Source: Herbidospora cretacea
GTDB lineage: Bacteria > Actinomycetota > Actinomycetes > Streptosporangiales > Streptosporangiaceae
Direction of reading: 5' to 3'
DNA length: 64,000 nucleotides
Assembly (NCBI RefSeq): GCF_001570605.1
Contig: NZ_BBXG01000005.1
Coordinates: forward strand, 124,001-188,000
The position numbers and the translations under genes were made by a program. Under the pieces are notes generated by a model, which searched no databases, was not told the origin of the DNA, and saw only the letters and a program-made list of their open reading frames with translations. Below, piece by piece: positions 28,643 to 38,141 of this stretch; positions within the stretch are counted from its first letter, which is position 1; each line of letters starts with the position of its first letter.

Positions 28643-31600
28643 ATGAGTCACGGCGAAGGCCAGATCATCACGTTCTACTCCTACAAGGGGGGAACGGGCC
28701 GCACTATGGCGCTGGCCAACACCGCCTGGGTACTGGCCGCGAACGGCAAACGAGTTCTCGTCGTCGACTGGGACCTGGAATCGCCCGGCCTGCACAAGTT
28801 CTTCCATCCCTTTCTCGACGATGAGGTGATCGCCTCCACGCCCGGGGTCATCGACATCATCAACGAATACGTCTGGGCGGCCATCCGCCCGCAGCAGCGG
28901 GCCACCGACTGGCACCTCGACTACGCCAAAGTGGAACCCCACGCGGTGTCGCTGGAGTGGGAGTTCCCCAACGAGGGCACGCTCGACTTCATCTCCGCCG
29001 GGCAGCAGAACCGTGACTACTCCTCGCTCGTGTCCACGTTCGACTGGGACAACCTCTACGACCGGCTCGGCGGCGGGCTGTTCTTCGACGCCATGCGCGC
29101 CGACATGAAGGCCAACTACGACTACGCCCTGATCGACAGCCGGACCGGGCGCAGCGACATCGCCGACATCTGCACGCTGCACCTGCCCGACGTCCTGGTC
29201 GACTGCTTCACGATGGCCGACCAGGCCATCGAGGGCGCCGCCAAAGTGGCGCGCTACATCGAGGAACGCATCCGCAACCGGCCCATCCGCATCCTGCCGG
29301 TGCCGATGCGCATCGACGACGGCGAGAAGGAGAAACTCGACGCGGGCCGCCAGCTGGCCCGGAGCCGGTTCGACAACCTGCCTGCGGCGATGACCGCCGA
29401 GGAGCACAATCGCTACTGGGGCGCGGTCGAGATCCCGTACAAGCGCTTCTACGCCTTCGAGGAGACGCTGGCCACGTTCGGGGACGGCCCCGGGTCGCCC
29501 AACTCGCTGCTGGCCGCCTACGAACGGCTGACCGGGGCGATCACCGAAGGCGCCGTGACCGCGCTGCCTCCCCTCGACGAGACCCTCCGCACCCGCTGGC
29601 TCGACGCCTTCACCCGTCGTCGCGTCGCCGACCAGGCCGACGTCCTGCTGAGCTACGTGCCCGAAGACCGGATGTGGGTGGACTGGATCAGGGCGGTGCT
29701 GGAACGCACGGGCTCCAGAGTCGTGCCGAAGGTCCTCTCCCCGAGCGCGAACGAGCTGGCCCTCGAACCGCACATGCAGGTCATGGCGGTGTTGTCGCCG
29801 GCGTACCTGCGAGTGGTCTCGGACCTCGACGGTCTGCGCCAGACCTCCGACCTGCTCAACCCGCGGTCGTTGATCGCGCTGCGGGTGTCCGAGGTGCGCC
29901 TGGTCGCGCCGTTCGACGACCAGCCGCCGATCGACCTGCTCCGCATGAACGCCGAGCAGGCGACGGAAGCGCTGCTGCACGTCGTGGGACGCGACCCGCG
30001 TGGCTACCCCACCGACCTGCAGCTGGGCTCGCGTTTCCCGGGTTCGGTGCCGCCGATCTGGAACGTCGGCCCCCGGAACAACACCTTCACCGGCCGCAGC
30101 ACCGCGATGGAGAGCCTCCGCGACCAGCTCGTCGGCATCAACCGGACCAGCACCCAGCCGGAGCAGACCATCGCGCTGCACGGCCTCGGCGGCGTGGGCA
30201 AGACCCAGGTCGCGCTCGAGTACGCCCACCGGTTCCGGGCCGACTACGACCTGGTCTGGTGGATCTCGGCCGAACAGCCCGACCTGATCAACACCGCCCT
30301 CGCCGAACTGGCCACGAAACTGAACATCCGTTACGGCGACAGCGTCGTGGCCGGCGCCGAGGCGGCCAGGGAGGCGCTGCGGGTCGGGCAGATGCGCTGG
30401 CTGCTGATCTTCGACAACGCCCGCGACCCGGAGCAGGTGCACAAATACCTGCCGGGAGGCGCCGGCCACATCCTGGTCACGTCCCGGAACCGTTCCTGGG
30501 CCGACGTCGCGGCACCGCTCGAGGTCGACGTCTTCAGCCAGGACGAGAGTCTCGAGCACTTCAACCGCAGGGTTCCCTCTCTCGACCGCGAAGGCGCGCT
30601 CGCCGTCGCCGAGGAGCTGGGTCATCTGCCCCTGGCGATCGAACAGGCGGCGGCCTGGCTCGCGGAGACGGCCGTACCGGCCTCGGAGTACCTGGCGCAG
30701 CTGAAGCAGAGCGCCGAACTGCTGCTGAGCGAACCACCACGCGGCTATCCGCTGCCGGTCGCGCAGACCTGGAACATCTCGCTGGCGCAGTTGAAGGAGC
30801 GCTCGCCGGCGGCGGTCCGGCTGCTGCAACTGTGCGCCTTCTTCGCGCCGGAACCCATCTCCCAGGAGCTCATCTACAGCGACGAGATGATGCGCTCGCT
30901 GCTGAAGTACGACCCCGGCCTCCGCGGCGAGAAGGTGATGATCGCGCGGCTGATCAGGGAGGTGACCCGCTTCGCCCTGGCGAAGGTCGACCCGGCCACC
31001 AACACGATCCAGTTGCACCGGCTCGTGCAGACCGTCATCCGCAATCAGATGACCACTGAAGAGTCCGATTCCACTTCCCACGAGGTGCACGACATCCTCG
31101 TCGGCGCCCGGCCCAGGAAGGGCGAGGTCGACGACCCCTCCAACTGGCCGCGCTACGACATCATCTGGCCCCACCTGCTGCCCTCCGAGGCCGAGAACTG
31201 CGTGGAGGAGGACACCCGCAAACTGCTCACCGACCGGGTGCGCTACTACGTCCGGCGGGGTGAGTACACCAACGCCCTCGATCTGGGCCAGCGGCTGGCC
31301 GACTTCTGGGAGAAGAAGTTCGGGCAGGTCGAACGGCAGCGGCTGCTGCTGCTCTCCAACATCGGCAACGCGCATCGCTGGCTGGGGAAGACGCAGACGG
31401 CGCTGAAGCTCAGCGAGTGGACCCTGAGGCAGCAGCGGGAACTCCTCGGCGACGACCACCCCCACACCCTGCTGACCCGCGGCATCGTGGGCGCGGACCT
31501 GCGCGCGTCCGGCGAGTTCGAGAAGGCCCTCGCGCTCGCCCGCGAGACCTACGACCTGTGGAGGGACCTGTTCGGCGAGGACTACGACAAGACGCTCAAC

Positions 31601-32530
31601 GCGGCCAACAACCTCGCGGTCTCCTACCGTCTGCTCGGCGACTGCTTCAGCGCCCGCGACCTCGACCAGGACACCTACGAGCGGATGAACCAGGTCTTCG
31701 GCCCCCTCCACCCCGACACCCTGAGCAGCGCCCAGAACCTCGGCCGCGACCTGCGCGAGGCCGGTCACTACCGCGAGTCGGCCGAGTGGCTGACGACGAC
31801 CATCGGCAAGTACCGCGAGGCCGTGGACGACGACCACATCGAACTCCTCCGGGCCGAGAAGAGCCTGTCGGTCTCTCTCCGCAAGGCGGGCCTGCACGAG
31901 AAGGCGTTCGTCATCGCGAAACGGATCGCCGAGATGTTCGTCCAGCGTTATCCGTCCCACCCCGAGACCCCGGCCGCGCTGCTCGAACTCGCCTCGTGCC
32001 GGTCGGCGCTGGAGGACAAGGCGGGCGCGTACGATCTGGCGGAGTCGACCCGGAAGCAGTACATCGGGCTGTTCGGGCCCGCCCACCCCTACACGCGGGT
32101 CGCCGCCAACAACGCGGCCATCTACCTGCGCGCGCTCGGCCGCCCCGAGGAGGCGTTCGCGTTGGGCGAGGAGACCCTCGACGCCTTCCGCGACCACCTC
32201 GGGCCAACCCATCCCTTCACCCTGACCTGCATGATCAACGTCGCCAACGCCCTGTCGGACCTGGGCGAGCACCAACGGGCCGAGACGCTCTTCCGGCAGT
32301 CGCGTGAGAGCCTCGTCAAGACTCTCGGCGGTGACCACCCCGACACCATCGTCTGCCAGGCCAACCTCGCGATCACCCTGCTCGAGTCCGGTCGTACGGC
32401 CCAGGCCGGCGAACTCCAGGCCGAGACCCTGGATCTCATGGCCGAGAGACTGGGCGACACCCATCCGCTGATCGCGACGCTGCGGAGCTGGCGGCGCATC
32501 AACCGGGATCTGGAACCGCAGCCGACCTAA
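28643..32530 (+). CDS. fxsT: FxsT: ParA-like / TIR-like / NB-ARC / TPR protein of the Fxs system
   Basis: A 1295-residue STAND-type protein. Residues 1-320 form a ParA/MinD-like NTPase with deviant Walker A YSYKGGTGRT (12-21), LVVDWDLESPGLHKF and ALIDSRTGRSD. Residues 330-440 look like a degenerate TIR domain (ADVLLSYVPEDRMWVDWIRA). From about 480 an NB-ARC NTPase follows, with LHGLGGVGKTQVALEYAHRF (about 512-531), LLIFDNARDPEQ, ILVTSRN and LPLAIEQAAAWLAE. Residues 840-1290 are tetratricopeptide repeats with recurring DDHPHTL/GPLHPDTL motifs. Such proteins sense a trigger through the repeats and switch through NTP-driven oligomerisation. GGAGG lies 5 bases before ATG 28643. Its stop overlaps the convergent hydrolase. 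Confidence 0.9.
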   Translation: MSHGEGQIITFYSYKGGTGRTMALANTAWVLAANGKRVLVVDWDLESPGLHKFFHPFLDDEVIASTPGVIDIINEYVWAAIRPQQRATDWHLDYAKVEPHAVSLEWEFPNEGTLDFISAGQQNRDYSSLVSTFDWDNLYDRLGGGLFFDAMRADMKANYDYALIDSRTGRSDIADICTLHLPDVLVDCFTMADQAIEGAAKVARYIEERIRNRPIRILPVPMRIDDGEKEKLDAGRQLARSRFDNLPAAMTAEEHNRYWGAVEIPYKRFYAFEETLATFGDGPGSPNSLLAAYERLTGAITEGAVTALPPLDETLRTRWLDAFTRRRVADQADVLLSYVPEDRMWVDWIRAVLERTGSRVVPKVLSPSANELALEPHMQVMAVLSPAYLRVVSDLDGLRQTSDLLNPRSLIALRVSEVRLVAPFDDQPPIDLLRMNAEQATEALLHVVGRDPRGYPTDLQLGSRFPGSVPPIWNVGPRNNTFTGRSTAMESLRDQLVGINRTSTQPEQTIALHGLGGVGKTQVALEYAHRFRADYDLVWWISAEQPDLINTALAELATKLNIRYGDSVVAGAEAAREALRVGQMRWLLIFDNARDPEQVHKYLPGGAGHILVTSRNRSWADVAAPLEVDVFSQDESLEHFNRRVPSLDREGALAVAEELGHLPLAIEQAAAWLAETAVPASEYLAQLKQSAELLLSEPPRGYPLPVAQTWNISLAQLKERSPAAVRLLQLCAFFAPEPISQELIYSDEMMRSLLKYDPGLRGEKVMIARLIREVTRFALAKVDPATNTIQLHRLVQTVIRNQMTTEESDSTSHEVHDILVGARPRKGEVDDPSNWPRYDIIWPHLLPSEAENCVEEDTRKLLTDRVRYYVRRGEYTNALDLGQRLADFWEKKFGQVERQRLLLLSNIGNAHRWLGKTQTALKLSEWTLRQQRELLGDDHPHTLLTRGIVGADLRASGEFEKALALARETYDLWRDLFGEDYDKTLNAANNLAVSYRLLGDCFSARDLDQDTYERMNQVFGPLHPDTLSSAQNLGRDLREAGHYRESAEWLTTTIGKYREAVDDDHIELLRAEKSLSVSLRKAGLHEKAFVIAKRIAEMFVQRYPSHPETPAALLELASCRSALEDKAGAYDLAESTRKQYIGLFGPAHPYTRVAANNAAIYLRALGRPEEAFALGEETLDAFRDHLGPTHPFTLTCMINVANALSDLGEHQRAETLFRQSRESLVKTLGGDHPDTIVCQANLAITLLESGRTAQAGELQAETLDLMAERLGDTHPLIATLRSWRRINRDLEPQPT

Positions 32531-33399
32531 TCCTGGGTGAGCCAGACCAGGACGTCCGGCAGGATGTCGAGGGCGCCGAAGTGGGCCACGCCCCGCTCGA
32601 TGCGCAGCGTCGCGCCGGGAATGCGCCGCCCCAGCCACCGGGCGTGGCTGACCGGCGAGAACACGTCGTTCTCGCCGTGCCAGAGCAGTGTCGGCACCTG
32701 GATGGCCGCCGGGTCGAACGTCCAGTCGGAGCAGAACGCGAGGACGTCGTCGACCCAGCCGTCGCTGGAGTCGCGCAGCCCTTCGGCGAAGTTGCGCAGC
32801 AGCATGCGGCGGATGCCGATGTCGGCGACCGTCCGCCGGTCGGACTCCGGGACCTCAAGGGTCAGTCCGGAGATCTTGCTGGCGGGGTCGGCCCGGATCT
32901 GCGCGGCCGCCGCCCCGAGGCTGGCCGCCACGGCCGGGAGGCCGACCCCCGCGACCGTGAACTCGCGCACGTTGGACGCCGTCATGCCGTCGAACCAGTC
33001 GAGTCCGTCGGCTCCCCTGGGCGCCAGGCCGACCAGGGCGGCCGCCCGGATGACCCGGCCGGGCAGCAGCGCGGCGCAGGCGAGGGCGTGGGGAGCCCCA
33101 CCCGAACGGCCCACGACGGCGAAGCGCTCGATGCCGAGCCGGTCGGCGATCGCCGCGACGTCGGCCGCCCCGCTGGCGATGGTCCGGCCGGGCTGCCGGT
33201 CGGAGTCGCCGTATCCCGGCCGGTCGAAGGTGATCAGCCGGATGCCCAGGCGGTAGAGCACGGATGGCCTCGGCGCCGGGCCGACCCGGCTGCCCGGGGT
33301 GCCGTGGAGGAGGAACACGGGACGTCCGCTGGCGGATCCCTTCTCCTCGACTGCGAGCCTGCGGCCTTCGGGCGTTTCCACCTGCACCGTCAAGGTCAC
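32527..33399 (-). CDS. alpha/beta hydrolase
   Basis: A 290-residue alpha/beta-hydrolase. Visible are the oxyanion HGTPGSR (about 31-37), the nucleophile elbow VVGRSGGAPHALA (about 97-109, Ser in G-R-S-G-G), the acid in LLWHGENDVFSP and the late His in RGVAHFGA. GTG 33399 is the best start: it has GGAGG 8 bases upstream, and the frame beyond it (to 33861) has no protein-like content. Substrate unknown. It sits between Fxs locus 1 and the MFS gene, convergent with fxsT, so it may be part of the island or a passenger. Confidence 0.87.
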   Translation of the reverse strand: MTLTVQVETPEGRRLAVEEKGSASGRPVFLLHGTPGSRVGPAPRPSVLYRLGIRLITFDRPGYGDSDRQPGRTIASGAADVAAIADRLGIERFAVVGRSGGAPHALACAALLPGRVIRAAALVGLAPRGADGLDWFDGMTASNVREFTVAGVGLPAVAASLGAAAAQIRADPASKISGLTLEVPESDRRTVADIGIRRMLLRNFAEGLRDSSDGWVDDVLAFCSDWTFDPAAIQVPTLLWHGENDVFSPVSHARWLGRRIPGATLRIERGVAHFGALDILPDVLVWLTQD

Positions 33400-33795
33400 T
33401 CCCCCGCCTCCGACGCTGTCGAATCCCCCGCTTACCGTACTTTGTACTTCCTCATCGCAAATGTTCCAAGAAGGGAAGAGTGACCAGTCTCCCTGCTGCT
33501 CGCACCGGCTTGCGGCGGACCGCATCTTTGCCGAATCGAAATCGAATTCCCGGACATCGATGACGGTCGGCGATTCAATGGCAGGTTGGCCTTGACCGGC
33601 CGCATGCGAACATCCGGACGCCACCCCGTGGTTGGCCAAAAGACGACCAGAACATCGAATCACCAGTATGCTTCGAGACCTCGGGTGTTTCCCGGCCTGC
33701 TTCGGCATGGCCTCACCCCGAATCGGCACCAGCCCCACGGGCAATAGGTGTGTTTTCGGCTGCCCATTGTCCGTACGGCTGCAAAGGAGAGTTCT
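33400..33795. other. 396-base intergenic region between divergent hydrolase and MFS genes
   Basis: Presumably holds the promoters of both flanking genes. I see no gene; the frames running through it are shadows or lack starts with ribosome-binding sites. TTGGCC (33632-33637) with TCGAAT 17 bases on is a weak promoter candidate for the MFS gene. Confidence 0.4.
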
Positions 33796-35121
33796 TTGGA
33801 CTCTCCTTCGCCCGCCCCGCCGATCAACAAAAGGCAGCGGGCCAAGCTGCGAAAACGTCACATCCGATTGCAGCGGCAGCGCTCGAGTTTCCTGCGGGCC
33901 ATCGCGAGCATCGGAACCTCGACGATCAGCTCGCGGACGCTGGGGATAATCTATCCGCTGCTCGCCGTGGCCGAAGGCGCATCACCGATACAGGTCGGGC
34001 TCGTCACTTTCGCTCTGACCGTGCCCGGCCTGCTCTTCTACATGCCGGCCGGGGTGCTGGCCGATCGGCTGAACCCCCGCTCCATCATGCTCTTCACGGA
34101 GATGATGCGCGCGCTCGCGATCGGCACGGTCGTCATCCCCGCCTGCTTTCATAATGTAACCATAATTCACATCATCCTCGTGGCACTTCTCGAAGGCGCG
34201 CTCGGAGTCGTCTATTCCCTCGCCGAGACGGCACTGGTGTCGAATTTGATCCCCCGAGAGAACATGACCAAGGGATTGGCCGCCAGTGAGACGGGAGTCC
34301 ATTTCGCGGTACTGGCGGGGCGGCCTCTCGGCGGCCTGCTCTTTCATTTCGGCGCACCCGTGGCGCTTTTCCTGAACGCCGTCCTGTTCCTGTTCTCCGG
34401 GGCGTTCCTGGCCGCCATCGCCGACCTCAGAAAACGACGGCGCCCCAAGGCGCACACGGGCCGTCAACTGCGGGAAGGCATACGGCGGCTGAGCGTGCGC
34501 CGGTTCGCCGACGAGATACAGGCCGGTGTCAGGGAACTGGGGCGACATCCGTTCCTGCAGAACGCCGTCTTCGCCACCACGACCACGAATCTGGCGATCA
34601 ACACCGTTATCGTCATATTTCTCGCTGGATCGGCGGACGTACCTCCCATCCTGGTAGGAATCGTCCTTGCCGGAGGCGGCATCGGGGGGGCCATCGGATC
34701 GAATCTGGCCCGGCTGAGTGTCGTGCAGAAATACATGGTTCCGAGCACCAGCGCCCTGGTCGCGCAGATGTGGATCTGGGTGCTGGCCCTGGGCATCACC
34801 ACACTCACCGATCCGATGTACTACGGCCTCGCCACTCTGGTGACCGGCTGCGCGGGGTCGCTGATGAACGTCTCGATCAGGACCTACGAACTGCGCAACG
34901 TCGCCCGCGCCAAGCTCGTGAGAGTGGTGAGCGTGCACCGGCTGGCGTCACACGCGGCGGTCTGCCTGGCCGCGCCGCTGGGCGGCTGGCTGGCCACGAT
35001 CGAGTCGAAACACGACGCGACCGGTTTCATCCTCGTCTTCACCCTGGTCGCGGCGGTCTTCGCCTCGGTCATGATGCCCCAGTGGCGGCGCGTCTTCGAC
35101 GTGCTCACTTCTCCCCGCTGA
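33796..35121 (+). CDS. MFS transporter (macrolide-efflux-like)
   Basis: A 441-residue protein with about ten to twelve hydrophobic segments and the MFS loop PAGVLADRLNPRSIMLFTEM (about 78-97, resembling DxxGRRxxL-type motif A). The layout resembles MefA/enterobactin-exporter MFS proteins. It has an unusually basic N-terminal tail (KRQRAKLRKRHIRLQRQR). Start is probably TTG 33796, with AAAGGAGA at 33783-33790; the earlier GTG at 33748 has none. Encoded inside the Fxs island, it is the only transporter there and may export a modified peptide (inference). Its 3' end overlaps the convergent nSTAND gene by 17 bases. Confidence 0.87.
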   Translation: MDSPSPAPPINKRQRAKLRKRHIRLQRQRSSFLRAIASIGTSTISSRTLGIIYPLLAVAEGASPIQVGLVTFALTVPGLLFYMPAGVLADRLNPRSIMLFTEMMRALAIGTVVIPACFHNVTIIHIILVALLEGALGVVYSLAETALVSNLIPRENMTKGLAASETGVHFAVLAGRPLGGLLFHFGAPVALFLNAVLFLFSGAFLAAIADLRKRRRPKAHTGRQLREGIRRLSVRRFADEIQAGVRELGRHPFLQNAVFATTTTNLAINTVIVIFLAGSADVPPILVGIVLAGGGIGGAIGSNLARLSVVQKYMVPSTSALVAQMWIWVLALGITTLTDPMYYGLATLVTGCAGSLMNVSIRTYELRNVARAKLVRVVSVHRLASHAAVCLAAPLGGWLATIESKHDATGFILVFTLVAAVFASVMMPQWRRVFDVLTSPR

Positions 35122-37147
35122 GCTTCCTCGCCTTCTCCTTGAGGTGGCGGGGCAGGCTCGGGGACCGGGCCTTCAACGCTCGCCGGGCGTGTTCCCCGGC
35201 CGTCGCCAGCGCCGTCTCCCTCGCCGTCTCGTCGCCTGTCTCCCGGGCCGCCTGCGCCACGTTGATCCAGGCCGAATAGAGCCAGACGGGGCCGCTGTCG
35301 GGGGCGTCGTCGAGTGCCTCGCGGATCTCCTTCTGGATCGCCGGCGTGACTTCCTGCACGTCGGCGAGCCGGGCCGAGGCGAGCGCGTGGGCGGCCTTGG
35401 TGGACGGCCACTGCAGAGGGCTGGCCCGTTCGAGGTCCGCCAGGGCGGCGGCGGACCTGCCCATGCTCGCCAGGATCTCGCCCCGCGCCTGGAGCGCGTC
35501 GAGCGCGTCGCCGTCCTCTTCCAGGACGCCGGTGACCGTGTCGCGGGCCAGGTCGGGTGCGCCGTCGTGCCACAGGGCCCACGCGAACGCGGTCTTGATG
35601 CTCAGGTCGTGCTGATACCGGCCCTGCGCGATGTTGAGTTCGTCGACGGCGAGGTCAGGACGCCCCTGGGCGAGCCGCAACCAGCCCATCCCGACCAGCA
35701 GGCGCCCCACGGCGTCGAAGGCGCTGAGGGATTCGAACAGCTCCGCGGCCCGCAGGTAGTGCTCGATCGCGGCGGCGTACTCCTGCTCCTGGTGGGCGAT
35801 GTTGCCCAGGAAGGTGTGGATCTCCGCCTCCAGCCGCCGGTCGCCCCTGACCCGGGTCAGCGCCTCGCGCGCCTGCGCCTTGGCCTGTTCGAGGTCGCGG
35901 TCCCGGAGCGCGAGCTCGGCGGAGCCCAGCAGGCCGTCGGGGTCGGTTCCGGACGCGGACAGGTCGACCGGCCCGGCCGCCTGGAGGACGGGCTGGATGA
36001 GCCGGTCGTGCGACAGCTCGCACCATTCGGCGTCGCGGACGAGGATGTCGCGCCGGACGAGGGCTTCGATGATCACGTTGGCGAGGCCCGCGGTGACGTT
36101 CTCCCTGACCCGGACCCTCCGCCGGGTGACGAGCTGGGTGACGAAGGTGCGGGCCAGCCACGACATCAGCCGCGCGGTGTCGCCCTCGAGGTGCTCGGCG
36201 GCGACCTCCCGGACCATGAGCTCGCAGAAAGCGGTCACCTGCTTGTCGGTGGCCGCGACGTCGCCGACATGGGCCTCGGTGATGGTGCGGACGCCGGGCG
36301 GCAGCGAGCGCCACAGCATCGAGCAGGCGGCCTGCAGCCGGACCGGCTCGGCCCGGAGGTCTCCCGGGGCCGACTCGGCGGACAGGTCCCGGAGCAGCCT
36401 GTCGACCGCCGACCGTTCGTAGAGGCGGCCGGTGCCGCGCACCGGACCGGTGACGGCCTCGCGGGCCTCCTCCTGGTCGAGGGGGTCGAGGCGGACCCGG
36501 CGATGGTCGTTCGCGACGAGCTTCTTGCCGTAGGGCATCAACGAGGCGAGGTGGTCGTCGCGGACGCACATCAGCAGCCGGATGTTCTTGTCCGCGTCGA
36601 GCGCCCGCTTGAGCTGGTCGAGGAACCACTCGCGGTAGACCTGGCGCTGGGCGAAGTCGTCGAAGAGCTCCTCGGCCTGGTCGATCGCCAGCAGCACCAG
36701 CATGGGATCGCCGTAGGGGTCCTGCCGGGCCGGGCGGCTGCGCAGATAGCTCTCCAGCGTCAGGCCGGCGAGCCGGGCCGGCGACTCCTGGGGCGCCCAC
36801 GCCGACAGGAGGGCGAAGACGTGGGGGTTGTGCTGCGGGGGCAGTGCGGCGGTCGGATAGGTCGCGCCGTCGACGACGGGGAACGCGGAACCGTAGGAGA
36901 GCCGGCCGACCGGGAGGGTGTCGGTGGTCTCCGTGTCGAGCAGCGGCAGCACTCCGGCCTGGACCAGGGAGGTCTTACCGACGCCCGAAGGTCCGTGGAG
37001 GATGGTGAGACGGTTCGCCTGCCAGTGGGCGGCCAGGTCATGGGCCGCGCGGTCCCGGCCGAAGAACCGGAAGGCGTCGTCGGCCCGGAACGCTCGCAAG
37101 CCGACGTAGGGCTGGTGTGCCGCCGATCCTCCGCTGCCCCAATTCAC
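35105..37147 (-). CDS. nSTAND1-type NTPase with TPR repeats
   Basis: A 680-residue protein. It opens with PYVGLRAFRADDAFRFFGRD, the lead-in typical of the nSTAND1 group, then Walker A LHGPSGVGKTSLVQAGVLPL (about 50-69) and Walker B VLLAIDQAEELFDDFAQ. A winged-helix-like segment (VRRDILVRDAEWCELSHDRL) ends the NTPase at about 395. Residues 410-660 are TPR-like helices (LGNIAHQEQEYAAAIEHYLR, AWALWHDGAPDLARDTV). Start is GTG 37147, overlapping the SIR2 stop in a GTGA, so the two are translationally coupled. By analogy with STAND defence proteins, the repeats sense and the NTPase activates the partner enzyme (inference). Confidence 0.88.
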   Translation of the reverse strand: MNWGSGGSAAHQPYVGLRAFRADDAFRFFGRDRAAHDLAAHWQANRLTILHGPSGVGKTSLVQAGVLPLLDTETTDTLPVGRLSYGSAFPVVDGATYPTAALPPQHNPHVFALLSAWAPQESPARLAGLTLESYLRSRPARQDPYGDPMLVLLAIDQAEELFDDFAQRQVYREWFLDQLKRALDADKNIRLLMCVRDDHLASLMPYGKKLVANDHRRVRLDPLDQEEAREAVTGPVRGTGRLYERSAVDRLLRDLSAESAPGDLRAEPVRLQAACSMLWRSLPPGVRTITEAHVGDVAATDKQVTAFCELMVREVAAEHLEGDTARLMSWLARTFVTQLVTRRRVRVRENVTAGLANVIIEALVRRDILVRDAEWCELSHDRLIQPVLQAAGPVDLSASGTDPDGLLGSAELALRDRDLEQAKAQAREALTRVRGDRRLEAEIHTFLGNIAHQEQEYAAAIEHYLRAAELFESLSAFDAVGRLLVGMGWLRLAQGRPDLAVDELNIAQGRYQHDLSIKTAFAWALWHDGAPDLARDTVTGVLEEDGDALDALQARGEILASMGRSAAALADLERASPLQWPSTKAAHALASARLADVQEVTPAIQKEIREALDDAPDSGPVWLYSAWINVAQAARETGDETARETALATAGEHARRALKARSPSLPRHLKEKARKLSGEK

Positions 37148-38022
37148 GTCGTCAACCGCCCTAGAAGTTGCTTGCAGAACTCGTCGGCCGTCCCCCAGAA
37201 AATCGAGACCTTCCACTCGCCGTAGTGCTGTTCCATCTGCCGTCGCAGGATCTTCACCTCAGCGTCGCCGCCTTCCGGTGACAACTGCACACTCAGGTGC
37301 CTGCGCCGGTTGATCCCCGGTACCGCACGGTTGAGGCTGTTGAAAAGCAGCCGGAAAGTCCAGTCTTGCAGGCTGTAACCGATGAACAAGAGCGACCGGG
37401 TGGTGAGGGCGCCGAGAATCACCGGTGGGAGCATGGTAGGTTCATCCGACGCCCGATCAAAGGCCAGATTGGTGAGGAATTCGAGATAATCGTCTTCGGT
37501 CACCACGATCGACTCCGGATGACCGAGCCTGCCGTGCAGGTGGTAAACGAGGGGCGCGTCGGGCTGTGGATTCCAGCTGATCTTCCGCCGGAACAGTTCC
37601 TCGTCGAAGGCGATCCCCGGATTCCACGGACAGAGCATCACACTGGGGTCTTTGCCCACCGCCCGTAAGGACCTGACGATGAAGTCGTCGTAGTTGGTGG
37701 TCAGGTAGACCGGGATCGGAAATCGGGCGAGCAGGCCATGGGGTTCGGCGGGATCGCCGAAATCGGGGATCTTGCCGGTGGTGAGCACCTCGCAGATCTG
37801 TTCCTTGACGTACACCGCCTCCCCGAACTTCACCGTGCCGTATTGGGAGACCCTGGTGAGATTTCCCCGGTCGGAATAGGGATAGTCCCACTGGTCGGCC
37901 AGGTTCTCGCTGAGCTCGGAGCCCGACGGGAGCACTCCGGCGCAGGCTCCGGCCCCCAGGAACGGCGTGCAGGCACCCCGGGTCAACTGGAAGATCAGAC
38001 GTTCCCAGTCACGCTCGTCCAT
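37144..38022 (-). CDS. SIR2-family protein
   Basis: A 292-residue SIR2-like NAD-binding protein: FLGAGACAGVLPSG (about 20-33, the NAD loop), TTNYDDFIVRSL (about 110-121, catalytic-region Asn/Asp) and VYHLHGRLGHP (about 161-171, the catalytic-type His). Then SLLFIGYSLQDWTFRLLF, typical of the SIR2_2 group found in bacterial defence genes. Such SIR2 domains often degrade NAD rather than deacetylate proteins. It is the first gene of a two-gene operon with the nSTAND1-TPR gene, and lies 119 bases downstream of the fxsA2 peptide gene on the same strand. ATG 38022 has only a weak GAG upstream. Confidence 0.88.
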   Translation of the reverse strand: MDERDWERLIFQLTRGACTPFLGAGACAGVLPSGSELSENLADQWDYPYSDRGNLTRVSQYGTVKFGEAVYVKEQICEVLTTGKIPDFGDPAEPHGLLARFPIPVYLTTNYDDFIVRSLRAVGKDPSVMLCPWNPGIAFDEELFRRKISWNPQPDAPLVYHLHGRLGHPESIVVTEDDYLEFLTNLAFDRASDEPTMLPPVILGALTTRSLLFIGYSLQDWTFRLLFNSLNRAVPGINRRRHLSVQLSPEGGDAEVKILRRQMEQHYGEWKVSIFWGTADEFCKQLLGRLTT

Positions 38023-38141
38023 CTCGTGCAATGAAACACCTCGCGGTCGAACCGGCCCACGGCCACTCTCCGGCACGATATATCGGTTCTGATCGCTTGT
38101 GGGCCGGCCCGTCTCGACTGCACGCCTACGGACGGCGTCCG

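Noticed and set aside
31417-32307. Long alternative frames across the TPR region of FxsT
   Set aside because: Shadows caused by high G+C codon positions; composition is Arg/Pro/Gly-rich without domains.
33400-33861. N-terminal extension of the alpha/beta hydrolase
   Set aside because: The text is not protein-like and GTG 33399 has a good Shine-Dalgarno.
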